A DNA stretch of 64,000 bases from Pseudoscleropodium purum (taxonomy: Eukaryota > Streptophyta > Bryopsida > Hypnales > Brachytheciaceae), in the NCBI GenBank assembly GCA_963969395.1, contig OZ017801.1:13769611-13833610 (forward strand), written 5' to 3'. Each line of letters opens with the position of its first letter. The stretch's first letter is position 1. The position numbers and the translations under genes are program-made. The notes under the pieces are model-generated. The model was not told the DNA's origin, ran no database searches, and saw only the letters and a program-made list of their open reading frames with translations. Positions 50,794 to 63,500 of the stretch are shown here, one piece after another.

Positions 50794-51738
50794 ATGGCAG
50801 GTGGTAGCAAAATCAAGGACAAGGACGGATACGTTCCACCGTGGAGACAACCTGCGCCTCCGCCGAAGGAGAAATTCGACAATTTGAAAATGAAGACCGT
50901 GAGAGAGCCCGGGAAGGGGGCAACCATGCACGCTCCGCCACAGCGGAAGCGAGGAGGCTTACCTACGCTCGACGACTCTACGTCCAGCCTGTTTGAGTTC
51001 GATGAAGATTTCACCATGGCTTTCCAGCGGAACTTCCAGGTTTCTTATTGTCTTGTTTCTTGTTGCCAACAACAGAGGACCTACTTGTTGTAGTTGCATT
51101 TGAGAAAAATCACGTGTCTCTGTTGTTCTAGGTTGAAATTCAACACTGTGTCAGATTGGTTATTGAACCTCCGTGAAAGCTTGTTAATATCTTGTCTCTG
51201 CAGTATTCACAACTTTATTCGTTAGGGTTATTCCTACTTTTTCTCTGAAACAAGGGCAGTTCCACCACTTTGAATGAATTTAAGGATAATTCGTTTGTAG
51301 GTAATGTATGTGTATTACGGACGCTGATGCAAAACATGTGAATTATGGTTTCATTAGGTATGAAGATAATTGTTGCTTTGCCTGACAAAGTCAATTGGTG
51401 GTTGTGTTGCAGTTTGTGAGAAGGGCTTTGAGCCTTGACACCCTCCTTATGCCTTTGCCACCTCACGTAGCGGGCAGCATTGCACGAAACGTTGGTTTTT
51501 TTACACGCATTTTCACGCAGTTTTTTGGTGAGTATTTATCTCGTTTATCAGTGCTTGGTGTTCATAAATCGATAGCCATGTATGTGTTGAACATCCAGCT
51601 TGGCTCATCAGCAGTTTTGATTTGAGGGTCTGAATGTGTTCGTTTTTCCTGTTTTGTACAGATCCCAAAGGAATTGAGGGTGCTAGAAAATCTATGGGCC
51701 TTGGATTAGAAGGAGGGCGCAGAAAGGTGAAGGATTAG
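50794..51738 (+). CDS. Small unidentified plant protein (145 aa), three exons
   Basis: Exons 50794-51039, 51413-51527 and 51662-51738 join with correct phases (0, then 1) to a stop at 51736-51738. The N-terminal half is polar and Pro/Lys-rich (DGYVPPWRQPAPPPKEKF), with an acidic/aromatic patch (SLFEFDEDF). The C-terminal half is hydrophobic and amphipathic (LDTLLMPLPPHVAGSIARN, VGFFTRIFTQFFDPKGI) and ends in a basic tail (KSMGLGLEGGRRKVKD). I recognise no named domain and no clear signal peptide; the FFTRIFTQFF segment could be a membrane-associating helix. An acceptor-like TTGCAG at 50785-50790 just before the ATG suggests a leader intron. Clean splicing and a coding-like interior make it a likely real gene; the function is unknown. 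Confidence 0.78.
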
Positions 51739-53297
51739 AAGAGGGTTGTAGTAGTTCATATATGGAGAACATGAATAGAAGAGAAGGAACAGGTGTACCC
51801 ATGCCAATTAGGAGCCATGGCGCCAAGCTCCTCAGTGCAATGTACTTTTCATGTTTTAACCTTGGTAGGGATTTGAAAGTTTATGTTTTAAATGTCTTTT
51901 TCTTGGTTTTGTATGTACTGTACATCATTAACATAATTTTGCTTACTTTTATGCTTTAAAACTAATGTCTACATCTTGCATATTCGTTTTTTATATTGCA
52001 AAAAACTAGTACCACATCCAAACAAGATCAATGAATTGAACATTTGACACCATATCAATTTCAAGCAAAGACAACACCTTCATCCACTTAATACACAAAT
52101 ATGCAGAGAGATCTCTAGGAAAAAATGTCTTCCCCTTGGAAGGAAGCTAACCTATGACCTAGATAGTCACTCAAAAATGATTTGTTTTTTGGACCTATAG
52201 GTGTATTCTTCATTTCTATCTCAAGAATGATGCATCCTCCACTTTCCAGCCTGTGTATCTTTAAGGTTAGTCTTGCATATTGAATCTATGGGTTGGAACT
52301 TGAAGGTAGTCCATTGGATATGAAGCAATGTTTGGGAAGTTTTTGGAGTTGCCAAAGTAATTTGCTTCCTCTTTGTAGGAATTCAGTTTTTTCCCAAAGG
52401 CACTAGTTGAATATTTTCCTTATCAAAATCTCTCCATTCTTTTCTTCTAGTATAAAAATCTCCTTGTTCATTTCATCTAAACTCCAAATTTCATTACATT
52501 AGATAAATACAGATGGAGTAGGGACTAGCCACTATAATCAATCCTAAAGTCATACTTGCCCATACCCCTGTCTTGTCTAAGCACTCCAAGTCCCTCAATG
52601 GCCAACCCTAAAAAGATATCCACCTTGTCTAATAACATACCTCCTAGTAACCCACATTTTAGCAACCCACATTTTAGCCATGGATTCGAAATGACAAGTG
52701 ACCAAAATCTGACAATTTCATGAAAGCAAAGACTACATATCTATCTTTTATGTTAGCACACCGGTTGGTTACTAGTGCTACCAATTTTCATCTAGTTTCG
52801 GATCCTCCAACCAATTATTTTCCTAGCTAACAATGAACTAACTAGCAATTCTCCCCAAACATTGATGTGAAGTAAAATGTAGGGTGAGACTAAGGGAATG
52901 GAGTTATTCATGAGGTCTACTTCAAGTATGGCTCATGAAGGTTGAAAGATTCTGCGATTCAACAATGTCGACTTAGTGACTGTCTAAAATATTTTAGAAA
53001 TGGGCTAAAAGTGTGTTCACCTTGTATGTTGAGCCAAATTAGACTTTCAATCATCTTTGAAACACGAGGAGCATTCAAAAAGTAGCATATAATTCCATTG
53101 CAAATTCTAAATCCATGCCATCCAAAATCCATTTTACTTTAGCAAGTGTCCTCAGTCATCAACATGTTTGGATACGTGACTTTCTAATGAATTTGTATGC
53201 TCTGAAGAAACTACAACTACGACAGCTTCAATAACACTATCAAATAATACCCTAGAAGTTAGCGGTCTACTACCGAATTAAGTGCATAAAAAACACA
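51739..53297. other. Intergenic DNA between convergent genes, nothing recognised
   Basis: This holds the 3' UTR of the 145-aa protein gene at its left end and that of the aminopeptidase P gene at its right end. The middle is AT-rich with frames shorter than 65 codons and no repeats that I could pair elsewhere in the window. Confidence 0.55.
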
Positions 53298-56200
53298 TCA
53301 CTTGGAGATCGTGGCGAGGTCTTCTGTCGGTTTAGTATCCCCGGTTCTCACGATAGGTCTAGTGTTCCTCTGCAACCAATTTCGTGCACCTCCTTTTACA
53401 AGAGGGGATACCTGCGGAGACCAACCAATCAAAAAAATAAAAAAAGTGTGCTCAATTCACAATGTTTTCTAGCAAGAGATTGCATTCCACTCAACAGATG
53501 CTTCTCAACATTTTCGCTGTTGGTGAAATCGATTCCTAGCAATGCTCATATAGTAGCAACTATTGAATATGCTCAAGTTACTACAGAAAAAAGCACAGTA
53601 GACATCACATTCAACAAGTGGTCTATCTGAAAGTTCCCACGTAGACTGCAACGGAAACGGTTTCAAAGTTTAAGCTTAGAGAGGTTACTCATTCCCAACA
53701 TCAGTGATAGAGAGAAATGCTAACTCATTGGTGCAAAATGCAGAATATAATATGTAAAGCAGAATATACCTTACTCCAGACTTCAGCATGATAATCATTA
53801 AGCCATTTGATTTCTTGATCTGACATTAGTTCCATGTCCAACAATTTTGCCTACAACACGTGTTAAAGAGCAACCATTAGTCCCACAAAGATAAGTTTTA
53901 CTGGAATGAGATACACTAAGGGTCAAGAATTTGGTACAATGTTACATTCAACCATGGTTTCTGTGATACATGAGGATTAATATACCAAATTAATCACACT
54001 CAGTATGAGCGATTGTCCAGGAAAGTGTGGGAGTTCAAAAACCTCACCTGAATGGGCAGAAACGTCAACCGCTCGAATCCAAGAAATGTCACTCCTCCAA
54101 ACCGATTTGCTGTGTCTTCCTCTCGTACAATTAGAAGATTCTACAAGCCATTCATCATGAACACAAGTCAGGTGCTTCTGAGATGTTGAGCTCTCGTTAA
54201 AAAACTCACGTCTGCTTACAATGATAAAGACCTCAGAAGGAGATCAGACCTCAATTCGAATGCCAAAGGCCCGGTCTTCATAGTATCCAGGTTCATTGCT
54301 AACAATCATTCCCGCTACCAACCCTGTCATGTTCCCAAATCGTGCGCTAACACTCTGAGGTCCCTCGTGTACATTCAATGCTGCTCCCACTCCATGACCC
54401 GTTCCTGCAAGTCAATATAAAGTTAGGGCTTGTTACTATCTCTCTAATCACCTGCCATGGACCATAATCCACACGGCATTAGACATTTTAATGAATTCTT
54501 CACCCCCTAAAGGACCACCCAACTATAATATGCTTACAAGTCATCACTGATAAGCCGCCTCATGGCGGATATTCATCATTTTCCAGAAATTAGTGTCTTC
54601 ACTTAACCTACAAGTTAACTACAACATGCGATATTTTAAATCTACATCAAAGAAATCAGAAGTTTCATATTTGAAAAGATAGGTAACTGTTTAATGTCAT
54701 GTCAACGTAGGAAAATATACTAACATAGGGGAAAGTTTTGATCTTATCATCAATTTCCATCTGTTTTTTCACCATAATTCCACAACTTTTAATCAATTCT
54801 ATCAAAATTCAAATCTTATTTGTTATGACTCTTCAAAGTTTAATGCTTCAAACCTTGATTTTACAAAGATTTGACTTTCAAACAAAGTTTGCCAAGATTA
54901 GAGTAAAACATATTTTTATAACGTGACTGAACAGATCATTTCATATACCTATATTCCAAATTTTCTCTTTCAATACAAACTTCGGAAAGTTATAGAATCA
55001 CATACTACAATACATCTAATTTCCGTTCAAGGCCCTAGGTACTTTAGGGGTTAAGCAAGGCACTTGTTACAGTTCACAAGACAATTTCTTCACGACTAAG
55101 AAATAGGGGGCAAGAACGTAAAAGTACCATGACGGTAATCGAGGCCAATTTTCCACAGCGATGCTCTAGCAAATGCATCCAGCACAAACCCTGGTGTATT
55201 TTCTGGAAAGACAGCAGTATCCACTCCAATATGACCCTGCAGATTGACATTATATGAGACAATACCAATCTACCAAAGCACATTGAGGCAATAAGCAGAG
55301 ACCAAACCGAGAATGCTAAAACCAGTGCTGAACAATATGACCATATAACTCACAAACTAATCAACAGGAACATCCAGAGGAAATATTTTTGACTTTCAGT
55401 TCCTACTTCTGGGAAAACAGTATTCTAAGTCACTAGGTTTAGTATCTGAGCCAAAATATCCACAATTACAATCCGAAATTAATCAGTAGTTCGAACCTGC
55501 AGAACTCGTGTAAAGCATTCTTTCTGGCGAGCACTGGGTGTCCCAAAATGCACTGTGCGTGTAATGTCCGTGGTGCCATCCACAAATTGCGCTCCACTAT
55601 CTAACAAATACAGCAGTTTATCATCCACGTAACCACATGTTGCTGCCTCTGCTCTGTAATGTACAATAGCACCGTTTGGTCCAGACCCTGAAGCAAAAAG
55701 TTTTCTTTCATTAGTTCGATAATACTTCTTGAGTATGGACTTAACAATAGATTGTAGCCAATTCTAAACATGTGACAAGAAGTCAGACCAGCTGGAACAG
55801 AAGGATAACGCAGACTTGTTTCAAATAATCAAATACACTAATTTAAAATTTAAAAGTAAGAAACAAACCGCTAATAGTCTCAAAACTGGTGTCCAGAAAG
55901 CCGGACTGCTTCGCCCGAAATTTCTCCAGTTGATCCGCAACTTCAACCTCTGATAATTTTCCCTTGTCATCCACTATCTCGCTCTCTAACCACGCCCAAA
56001 ATTCAGAAAGCGCAGCAGCATCCCTGAAGCAATATCCAGGAGATCAATTCCACAACTGAAGGATTCCTTCGACAAACGTAGCGAGAAATTCAAATCCAGT
56101 GTGGCGGAGAGGTTTTAGATGAAAATCATCATGGTGCTCTTTTTGTAACTTCTTTTAATCTATCCAGATCTTTGAGGATTCATTTCGAGGGATTGACAAA

Positions 56201-59200
56201 CAGATAGAAAGAGAATAATTGAGTCATTGAATCATTGATAGACAGATTACAAATAAATTGACAAAAGAAGCGTTCCTTCAACAACCGCGGTCAGAAACAT
56301 TAGTGAGAAGTGCAGCAAGATAAAGACCAGAAAGCAACAGATCCCAACCAACGATGGTACCTAAGATGAGCTTGACGCATTCCCTCAAGCTCTGCCTCAT
56401 TTTTAATCGCCTTCGCAATGCCTATAGGTGAAGGTCGGTGCAGAGCAGCAGGCCCATCCAGTTCTTCCTTGTCTGTTGTTGATCGCCCCTTACTGCCACG
56501 CTTTTTAGACCTTGCGGTTTCTAAATCTTCATAATATTGCGCGCAAGCATCATCAAATGCATTTTTTATAGCCACACTAACTCTTGCAGAATCCAACCAT
56601 AATTTCGCCCCTTCTGCTGCCAGCCTGAGTCAAGCAATGGGTGCTACTGAGAGCGTAAGGACCACATCATTCCCATTCCAGTCTTGCTCTTAGGAATGAA
56701 AAAGCATAGTGTTGTCTTGAATTAAATTCTAAATCATACAGAAAGCCCAGAAAATCTTGCATAATACAGGTTTCTTCTACTGGTACAGTTCTTCCAATTT
56801 AAACTATATTCTCATACTCTGGTCATCTGTTATAGACAGAAGAGGATAAGGCGCATGTAGTGGATACCTTCTGATTTCAAACACCAACGATGTGTAAGGC
56901 TTCACAGAGACTCCAGCTTCATTCAAATGTGCCAAAATCTCAGGGGTGACTTTGGAATCATCAACAAAGAGGGACGCAGTCTCCAGTTCCACAACCACGT
57001 ACGCATATGCCACTGGTGAGTGAGGCACGTCGTTACCTCGCTGCCCATGCACATATCATAGGTTAGTGAGAATCTACAATAATTATGCAGTACAGTTTCG
57101 TTAAAGCCTGACTTCTGGGAAAAGTGGATCCAATTTCTAAAGCTCATCACTTCACAAAGTGCCCATTAGTTCCAACCTAAATTCAACTAAGAATACAGAT
57201 GCCAAACTGTTTGGTTGTCTCAACCCGAAGAGGATGCCCCAAGCAATAATTCAAAGGTATAGAAAGCTCAATTGCTCAACTAAAATGAGACGTGTTAAAA
57301 ACCAAAGGAAGCATATAAGGGTTCATTCCAAAGAATCAATCTCTTATATTTAATAGGGTTGTGACATATGGTTATAGAATAGTGGCATTTTAAATGGTCA
57401 ATAGTATTTTTCAATTATTTAATCTGTGAAAGAATGAAAATGTGGTAGTCCGACATTTCTATTTGGAGTAGAGATTGAAGCTCCTTCAAATGGAATGCTT
57501 GGTTAAAGTATGCACCATGTTCAATACCCAAGCTACATCGTCGAGCATGGTAACCACCATTGCCGTTGCCCCAGCACAAGCCAGTTCCTTCCGCAGGTTG
57601 GCAAGCTTTGAGGGCACATCCACCCCAGCATAGCGCAATTCATGCACCCTCAAAGGTTTTGAAGGTGGTTGAGGCCTTCCCTCCCCCCACACTTTATCCA
57701 CCAAGTTATCCTCATACACTAGAACAAGCTCCTGATCTTTCTCAGCAAGCGTTCGTCTCAGTTCGTCACCTGCATCAGCCGAGAACAAAAACTGTACACA
57801 AAATAAGATAGCTCAGATGAAGGCTTATGTGAACGAAGGAAGAAAATAATGACTTGTAAAACCAGTCCTCAAGAGCAGTCATGGCAGTCTAGTAATACCG
57901 CAACTTGCAATCAAAACAAGACATAATGGCCTTCGCTAAACATGACCAGAGAGTTAAAGTCACTTACCGGGTCAATTCCAACCCTGGCTCCCTCTGGTAA
58001 ATTCTCCTTCAACCACTCACTAGTGGACGGCGTGCCTGGCGTGCCTGCCCGCATGAGTGTCCACTCATGCCCAAGCTCATTCTCGGCCTGGAAGTCAGCA
58101 AACCACTCGCACTCAGATGAAAGCCGATGGCACAGACTAACCATCAAACATGTCAAAGTAAAAGTAGATTGGTAAATGACTAGAATTGTGTGCCTGAAGT
58201 GATCTTACTCGTTAACCCCTACAAGACTAAGAAGCAAAATTTGGCCTCATGCTTGTTTGGCAGTTTTGAGTAGGTCACATGGGGACTTTCGTTTGTCGAA
58301 ATTTATTCATTTTTTTACCCAACACATGCAATGTTCTTCACTGATTCCGGTGAGATAAAATCTGGCCTCCTCTGAATTATTGATTTTCACAATATAAATA
58401 ATCAAATTGGACATGTTGAAACTATGATTTCTAGGTCATTTAGGGGTTGAATGATTGAAATGTACTCGTATTCTGCCTCTTGCATACCATTCCATGAAAA
58501 CTTCCACATAATAGATGAAGTCGAAGTATTGACATTCATGCTCTGTGACCACCTTCATATCCTTAAAAAGAAATACTTAGCAATTGCACATGGTGTTCTT
58601 AGCTATGTAGCCCTAAAAATCAGTACTAAAACACAATAGACGGGAAGCAAACCTGCAGAAAGTAGCGTCCATCTGTCCACAGAGCAGCCTTATCCTTTGT
58701 GACCACAGCTGTGCCAGCACTTCCTGTAAATCCTGATATGTAAGCCCGGCGCATGTAGCAGTCTGCAATGAACTCGCTCTGCATACAGTGCCCACATCAA
58801 CCAGCATAAATTCCAGAGAAAAACATACCCATCTTATTGTCAGTGCACAACTTAAACATTTGAGCAAGATCGAAATCTAGAAGACTGAACCTCTTCAACT
58901 TTAAACTCAAAACTGCCTCTAACTACTGATTTCATGAGGATACCAGAAACCGGATATTTGTACCGGCGGAAAATATGATTCACCTGGTGAGCATCTTCAG
59001 AGGGAACGACGTACGCGTCCAAGCCTTTGTTATCAGCAGCTTTTTCAAATTCTTTCCTCAAGTTTGCCAATTTCTCATCTGGAGGAAAATCTTTTTTCGC
59101 TGCTTTGCGCCGTGCTGAACTTGGCTGCGCCACAAAAGAGTCTCCAGCAGCACAAGTCGCAGTTGTAGAAGTAGTTTTCCCCCTGACCTGCGACAAAAAC

Positions 59201-59937
59201 TTCCAACATTTCGAATAAGTGAAACCACGCCAAAAAGGATACAGCCCCTTCTGCATGCATTCAACAGGGTTTATTCATTAAACTTGAACTCTTTCACAAA
59301 AATTAGATTAGTCAGGTCTCCCTATGGTCACAATTTTCATACAGAAGCTCCCTCTGATTCCTTGGGAGACCAATAACGAATGATGAGAGGAAGATAAGCT
59401 CTGTGATGATGTCTAAAGATTTGATAAACAGTTTCATTGTACTGAAAACCTTGTTATCTATTGCTGAAAGTGATTAAAGGTAGCAGCACAGTTATGTTCA
59501 GGCACTTCCAACATGAAAACCCTAATTCATTGCTCTCAAAATTTGAAACACCATTCCCCGGATTCGCCCTACAGCATCATAGTATATGGGAAAGAATATG
59601 GGAAAGAACATGCATTACAGTTTCAGACGTGACATACACGATCAGAAAACAACTGGAAAAAAACCCAGAGCGTAACAAACCAAACGCTTACAAGTCTCGA
59701 ATTCTGACCGAACACTGTCACCCTCTTCCCAACATGCTCCCGTCCGATTCTCGTGCTCCCAATTCGAACAAGCAGGTTCAATTTCTTCTCACGGACAACA
59801 TGATTCTTACCACCAGCCAAATTTCGTGCAGGGCTCCATTTGGGGACCAGAAGCGCGCAGCATCGTTGTTGATGGGCCTGAAACAATGGGGTGGGCATGT
59901 GGGACAACAACGCGCCCACGATCGCTGCTCTGGTCAT
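53298..59937 (-). CDS. APP2: Xaa-Pro aminopeptidase P, plastid/organelle-type, complete, 14 exons
   Basis: This M24B metallopeptidase removes the N-terminal residue from peptides with proline second. Exons: 59937-59692, 59187-58984, 58778-58653, 58087-57968, 57791-57516, 57040-56868, 56624-56361, 56023-55869, 55687-55497, 55236-55128, 54404-54250, 54140-54048, 53850-53770, 53411-53298; 2,307 bases, 768 aa. Two creatinase-like N-terminal domains ([37 protein letters not shown]) precede the catalytic domain. Metal ligands are Asp551, Asp562, His625, Glu659 and Glu673; their spacing (11, 63, 34, 14) equals what I recall for human XPNPEP1. The 82-aa first exon is Arg/Lys-rich and nearly acid-free, like an organelle transit peptide, and its ATG sits in GCGACCGCCATGA. 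An ATG at 59256 would give a shorter in-frame form if exon 1 were skipped. Confidence 0.95.
54499..55054. mobile_element. TTAA-type element I inside an aminopeptidase P intron
   Basis: The left end TTCACCCCCTAAAGGA and right end TACTTTAGGGGTTAA are near inverted repeats, with one base of the left TTAA changed. It fills most of the intron between exons 10 and 11 (54405-55127). The interior is AT-rich and noncoding, so the splice sites are left intact. Confidence 0.5.
58212..58450. mobile_element. TTAA-type element G inside an aminopeptidase P intron
   Basis: It starts TTAACCCCTACAAGAC and ends CATTTAGGGGTTGA, so one end keeps TTAA and the other has TTGA. It lies in the intron between exons 3 and 4 (58088-58652). 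A diverged copy is found at 45395-45615, in the copine leader. Confidence 0.55.
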
Positions 59938-60538
59938 GGCGGTCGCTCCAATTCAAACCACAAACCAAGCCACGACTTCCAACTCTTTGGAATTTCAATT
60001 CAGAGATTCGGCAATTTCCACTGGCGCAATTGGAATTTCTTGCAAATGTGGCGTGAAAACATTGGTAAGGACGCAGATTCAAAAGAAATTCTAAGATTAT
60101 GGTGACCACGAGGTACAGGAATTTGTTCGGGCGCCGTGCGGGTGGCGTGGTGGCGCTGGGCGAATTCGTTCCGCAAAACCAAATTGGAAGGCGTGCGCGA
60201 CGGATGGAACTCTGTAGATGACATTCTGTTCATCCGTCTCCACCCCCACGGCACGGTAATAGACCCCACAACACAGCCATAGGCCCCCCCTTCCCTCTCC
60301 CTCTCCCTCTCCCTCTCCAACGTTCACACGGAAACCCCGTAGTTCCCGCGCCTCTTCCCAGCTCTGCAGTTATTAAGATTAAAGTCGCCGTTGCAGCTCT
60401 GCTCTCAACTGACAACCCAACGTCAGCTCTCTTTGTCTCTTTAGCTTTTACGTAGGTTCGATGTTTTAGCTTGTGTTTCGGTGGATTCTTTTCGTTGTGG
60501 AGATTGTGGGAGGTGAGTGATCGATTAGTCTTGGGATA
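59938..60538. promoter_or_regulatory. Divergent promoter between aminopeptidase P and the neprosin gene
   Basis: The two start codons face away from each other across 601 bp that must hold both leaders and both promoters. The DNA is GC-rich for this window. A CCCTCT tract at about 60291-60318 (TTCCCTCTCCCTCTCCCTCT) is a Y-patch-like pyrimidine run on the neprosin strand. No clear TATA box was seen on either strand. Confidence 0.55.
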
Positions 60539-63500
60539 ATGGCGATCAGGAGTAGGATGTGTTTAGTTCTCCTGGTTTCGATTCTCCTAGTGCCGACGCT
60601 CGTTACTGCGACTCCGTTTCCTGTTCCAGGTCGTCCACTGCAGAGCCGGCACAAGCAAATGCGGGTGAACAATGCGAGTAATGCACAAACGCAGGCGCAG
60701 CTGTTTACATCGACGAATGCAGATGCGACTTCAATCACAGTGAGTACTCAATCACTTGCTCTGCTTTCATTTTAACTAGTATGATGGTTTCGAAGTTTAG
60801 GTTTTGAGACTTACTGTGTTTCGATTTCCGTTAGTTTCAAATGCATGATCGAGTAACTTAGTTCTCGTTTTGGTGTCCATGTTGCCCTCATATTGATATT
60901 CATTCTAATGGCAGTTACCGATACTGAGATGTGCAAACAGATGTCAGTAAGAAATCTAGGATAGTTCTAGAATTTGTCTGGTACGAGTGCTTAAACTCCT
61001 CCATAGCCCCTGAGAACGGCCACTTTGATGAATGAACTTTTCTTATGAATGGCTATGAGAGCATCGCTCTGCACGGTTAGCTTGAAATTGCTATTAGAAT
61101 TGAGAACTTTGTAGGTTTGTATCTGTGTAGTTCCGTTCAATTCTCAATTAGTACTTGACAATCCACTTGAACTGTAAACTTCAAGAAAGACATCAAGGTA
61201 TTTTCATGAGGTAGTACTCCTATCAACAGCATGCAAAATCGAAGTTCTTGGGGAAAATAACTATATAATTTCTTCTAATGTGGGCATTTGCAGAGCCAGA
61301 ACCAACAAGGTTCTTTGTTAATCACATCCAAAACCAAAGTTATTCTCTGATTGTATAATAATGAATAGTACAGAGAATTGAATCTTGGTGAACAAATGAC
61401 TGCTTCAATTAAATTGGTAAGTTTCCGATTGCCAAGAATGAGAAGTACAAGCAATGTTTCCTTTCATAGCTAGGACAGGTATAGATTTAAGTGTGGGACA
61501 ACTCTACTAAACTTGATTTCCCTTGCATTATGGAATTGCTTCTAATGTGGGAAATGGCAGTTATCCGATGGCGATACTGTAACATGCATTCCCATCGAAG
61601 AACAACCTTCTTTATCTTCATTCGACAATCCTGAAATCCAAGTAAGATTTGACATACTTGCAGAGCCCTCTTGTTGTGCTCATTCTTTGAGGTTATTTTT
61701 TTTTGGACTTGGCAAGTTGTCTGTTCAATATTTTGAAGCCAAAAAGTATTGCTGTGAGAGCGTACCTCCATCTAACTACAGAAGAGAGATATTGAGAGAT
61801 ACGGAGTAAACTTTAATCATCTGTACCTCCTTCATCTACCAAGCTACTTAATTTACTAAGATCTCTTTCTGCATACCATGAAATTGTAAGGACTTCCCAA
61901 GTGCATTGTGCACTTACTAGTGGTGAAACCTTTGAGTTCTACAGTACAAGTACAACTACCTATGTTCTGTGGTACTCTAACTGCTTCAGTATGCATAGAC
62001 TCTAGGTTAATGGAATTACAATTCCAGCATTGTACGCTTTGTTTGAAGCTTCAGTAATCGATCAATTGTAGTCTTTTTAGACTAAGTTTGGTATACAAAA
62101 GATGCCATTTATTTAATCCTTGTTGGGATTACTTGAATGTTGCAGCTGAAGCCATCCATGCATCCTTACTCAGGAAGCTCTTCAAGCCACGACAATGGGG
62201 CCAAGACGGCCTCCCAGCTGTTTGCCAAGGAGTATAGGAAGTGTCCCAAAGGCCAGATCCCAGTGCGGAAGAATCGGAAATCGGACTTAGACGCAGCTGG
62301 AGAATTGAGTACCAGCTCACCGAAACGCAAGTATGTGCACCAGGTGAGAATTTGTTAACCCTAAATGCTCAAGCATGCACTAGGTGGAAGATGAATGTTT
62401 GGAAGGAGCTTCCATTAAATTAATAATCATTGAGGAAGCTTCAAGAAAAATCGTGTAACATTAATGGAAAGAGGAAAGAATGGTCTAGGTGAGTCGGTAA
62501 CATAGATGTTTTGGAATAGTTACAATCATTTTAAACGATATTTTAAAAGGGACCTTGTTATCTTTTCTTCAAGCACTTACGGGTGAATTTCTCAAACTTT
62601 TTGTATTCTACGTGCAGTTCAAATTTTCAAATTTTTTTTTCAACCGCTAAAGAACAGAGTATCCACAAGTGCCTAAATTTGAATGTTCATGTTGTGAAAG
62701 AATCAGTAATTTCAGACAGAGTCTAATCTTATATTAGTGAAGAGTTGGTGCATTTGATAATATGTAAACATGAAAACATGCAACCTTCACAACCTTGGCA
62801 TGTTGCATCCCAAAAGCGTATTTTTTGATGTCTGTGTTGCTAACTTATACTCTTTTAAAAATTCGTGCAGCATGCTTACACAGCAACAACCATCTCCCAT
62901 CCTCCAGCATACAAGGGAACCCAAGTGGTGTTAAACGTGTGGCAACCATTTGTGGAGCCTCATGACTTCAGCCTGGCCCAGCTCTGGGTCATGAACACAG
63001 GCTTGTCATTCAACCCGGGCAGTAGCAACTGGCTCATGAACTCCATCGAAGTTGGGTGGCAGGTTTATTCGGATCTGTACGGGGACAAGTTGGCTCGCCT
63101 CTTCGTGTACTGGACTGTGAGTTTCACTCCTGCCATTTTAATGTTCTTCACTAGGCTTGAAATAGTAATGTAATGTCATATAAACCTAGATTTGCAACAG
63201 TTTAGTAGGAGTGGTCCTAAATGGGATCTTCAGAATTAGGTCTAGCTGCCAACGAACCTGCTAAATAAGCTTTGTTCGCACTTGGTGTTAGGCGTTGTAT
63301 CATCAAAGTTCAAAGGTGTACTAAAAATTCATTCCCGAAACCCTCACTACCACTACTCTCAACACCAATTGACTACATACCTTAATGTGCTGAAAATTCA
63401 AAATTGACATTATGTTATTCAAAATTGTTATGCTTACAAAACAAGCAGCTACAACTACGAGAGACTCTGTCCTTGTAGCAGTGGCTTGCTTTTTCGAGTA

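Noticed and set aside
59461..60105. Plus-strand open frame of 214 codons
   Set aside because: It lies antisense to the aminopeptidase P first exon and part of its promoter, has no recognisable motif, and the minus-strand exon 1 joins in phase to a conserved protein. I treat it as a shadow frame.
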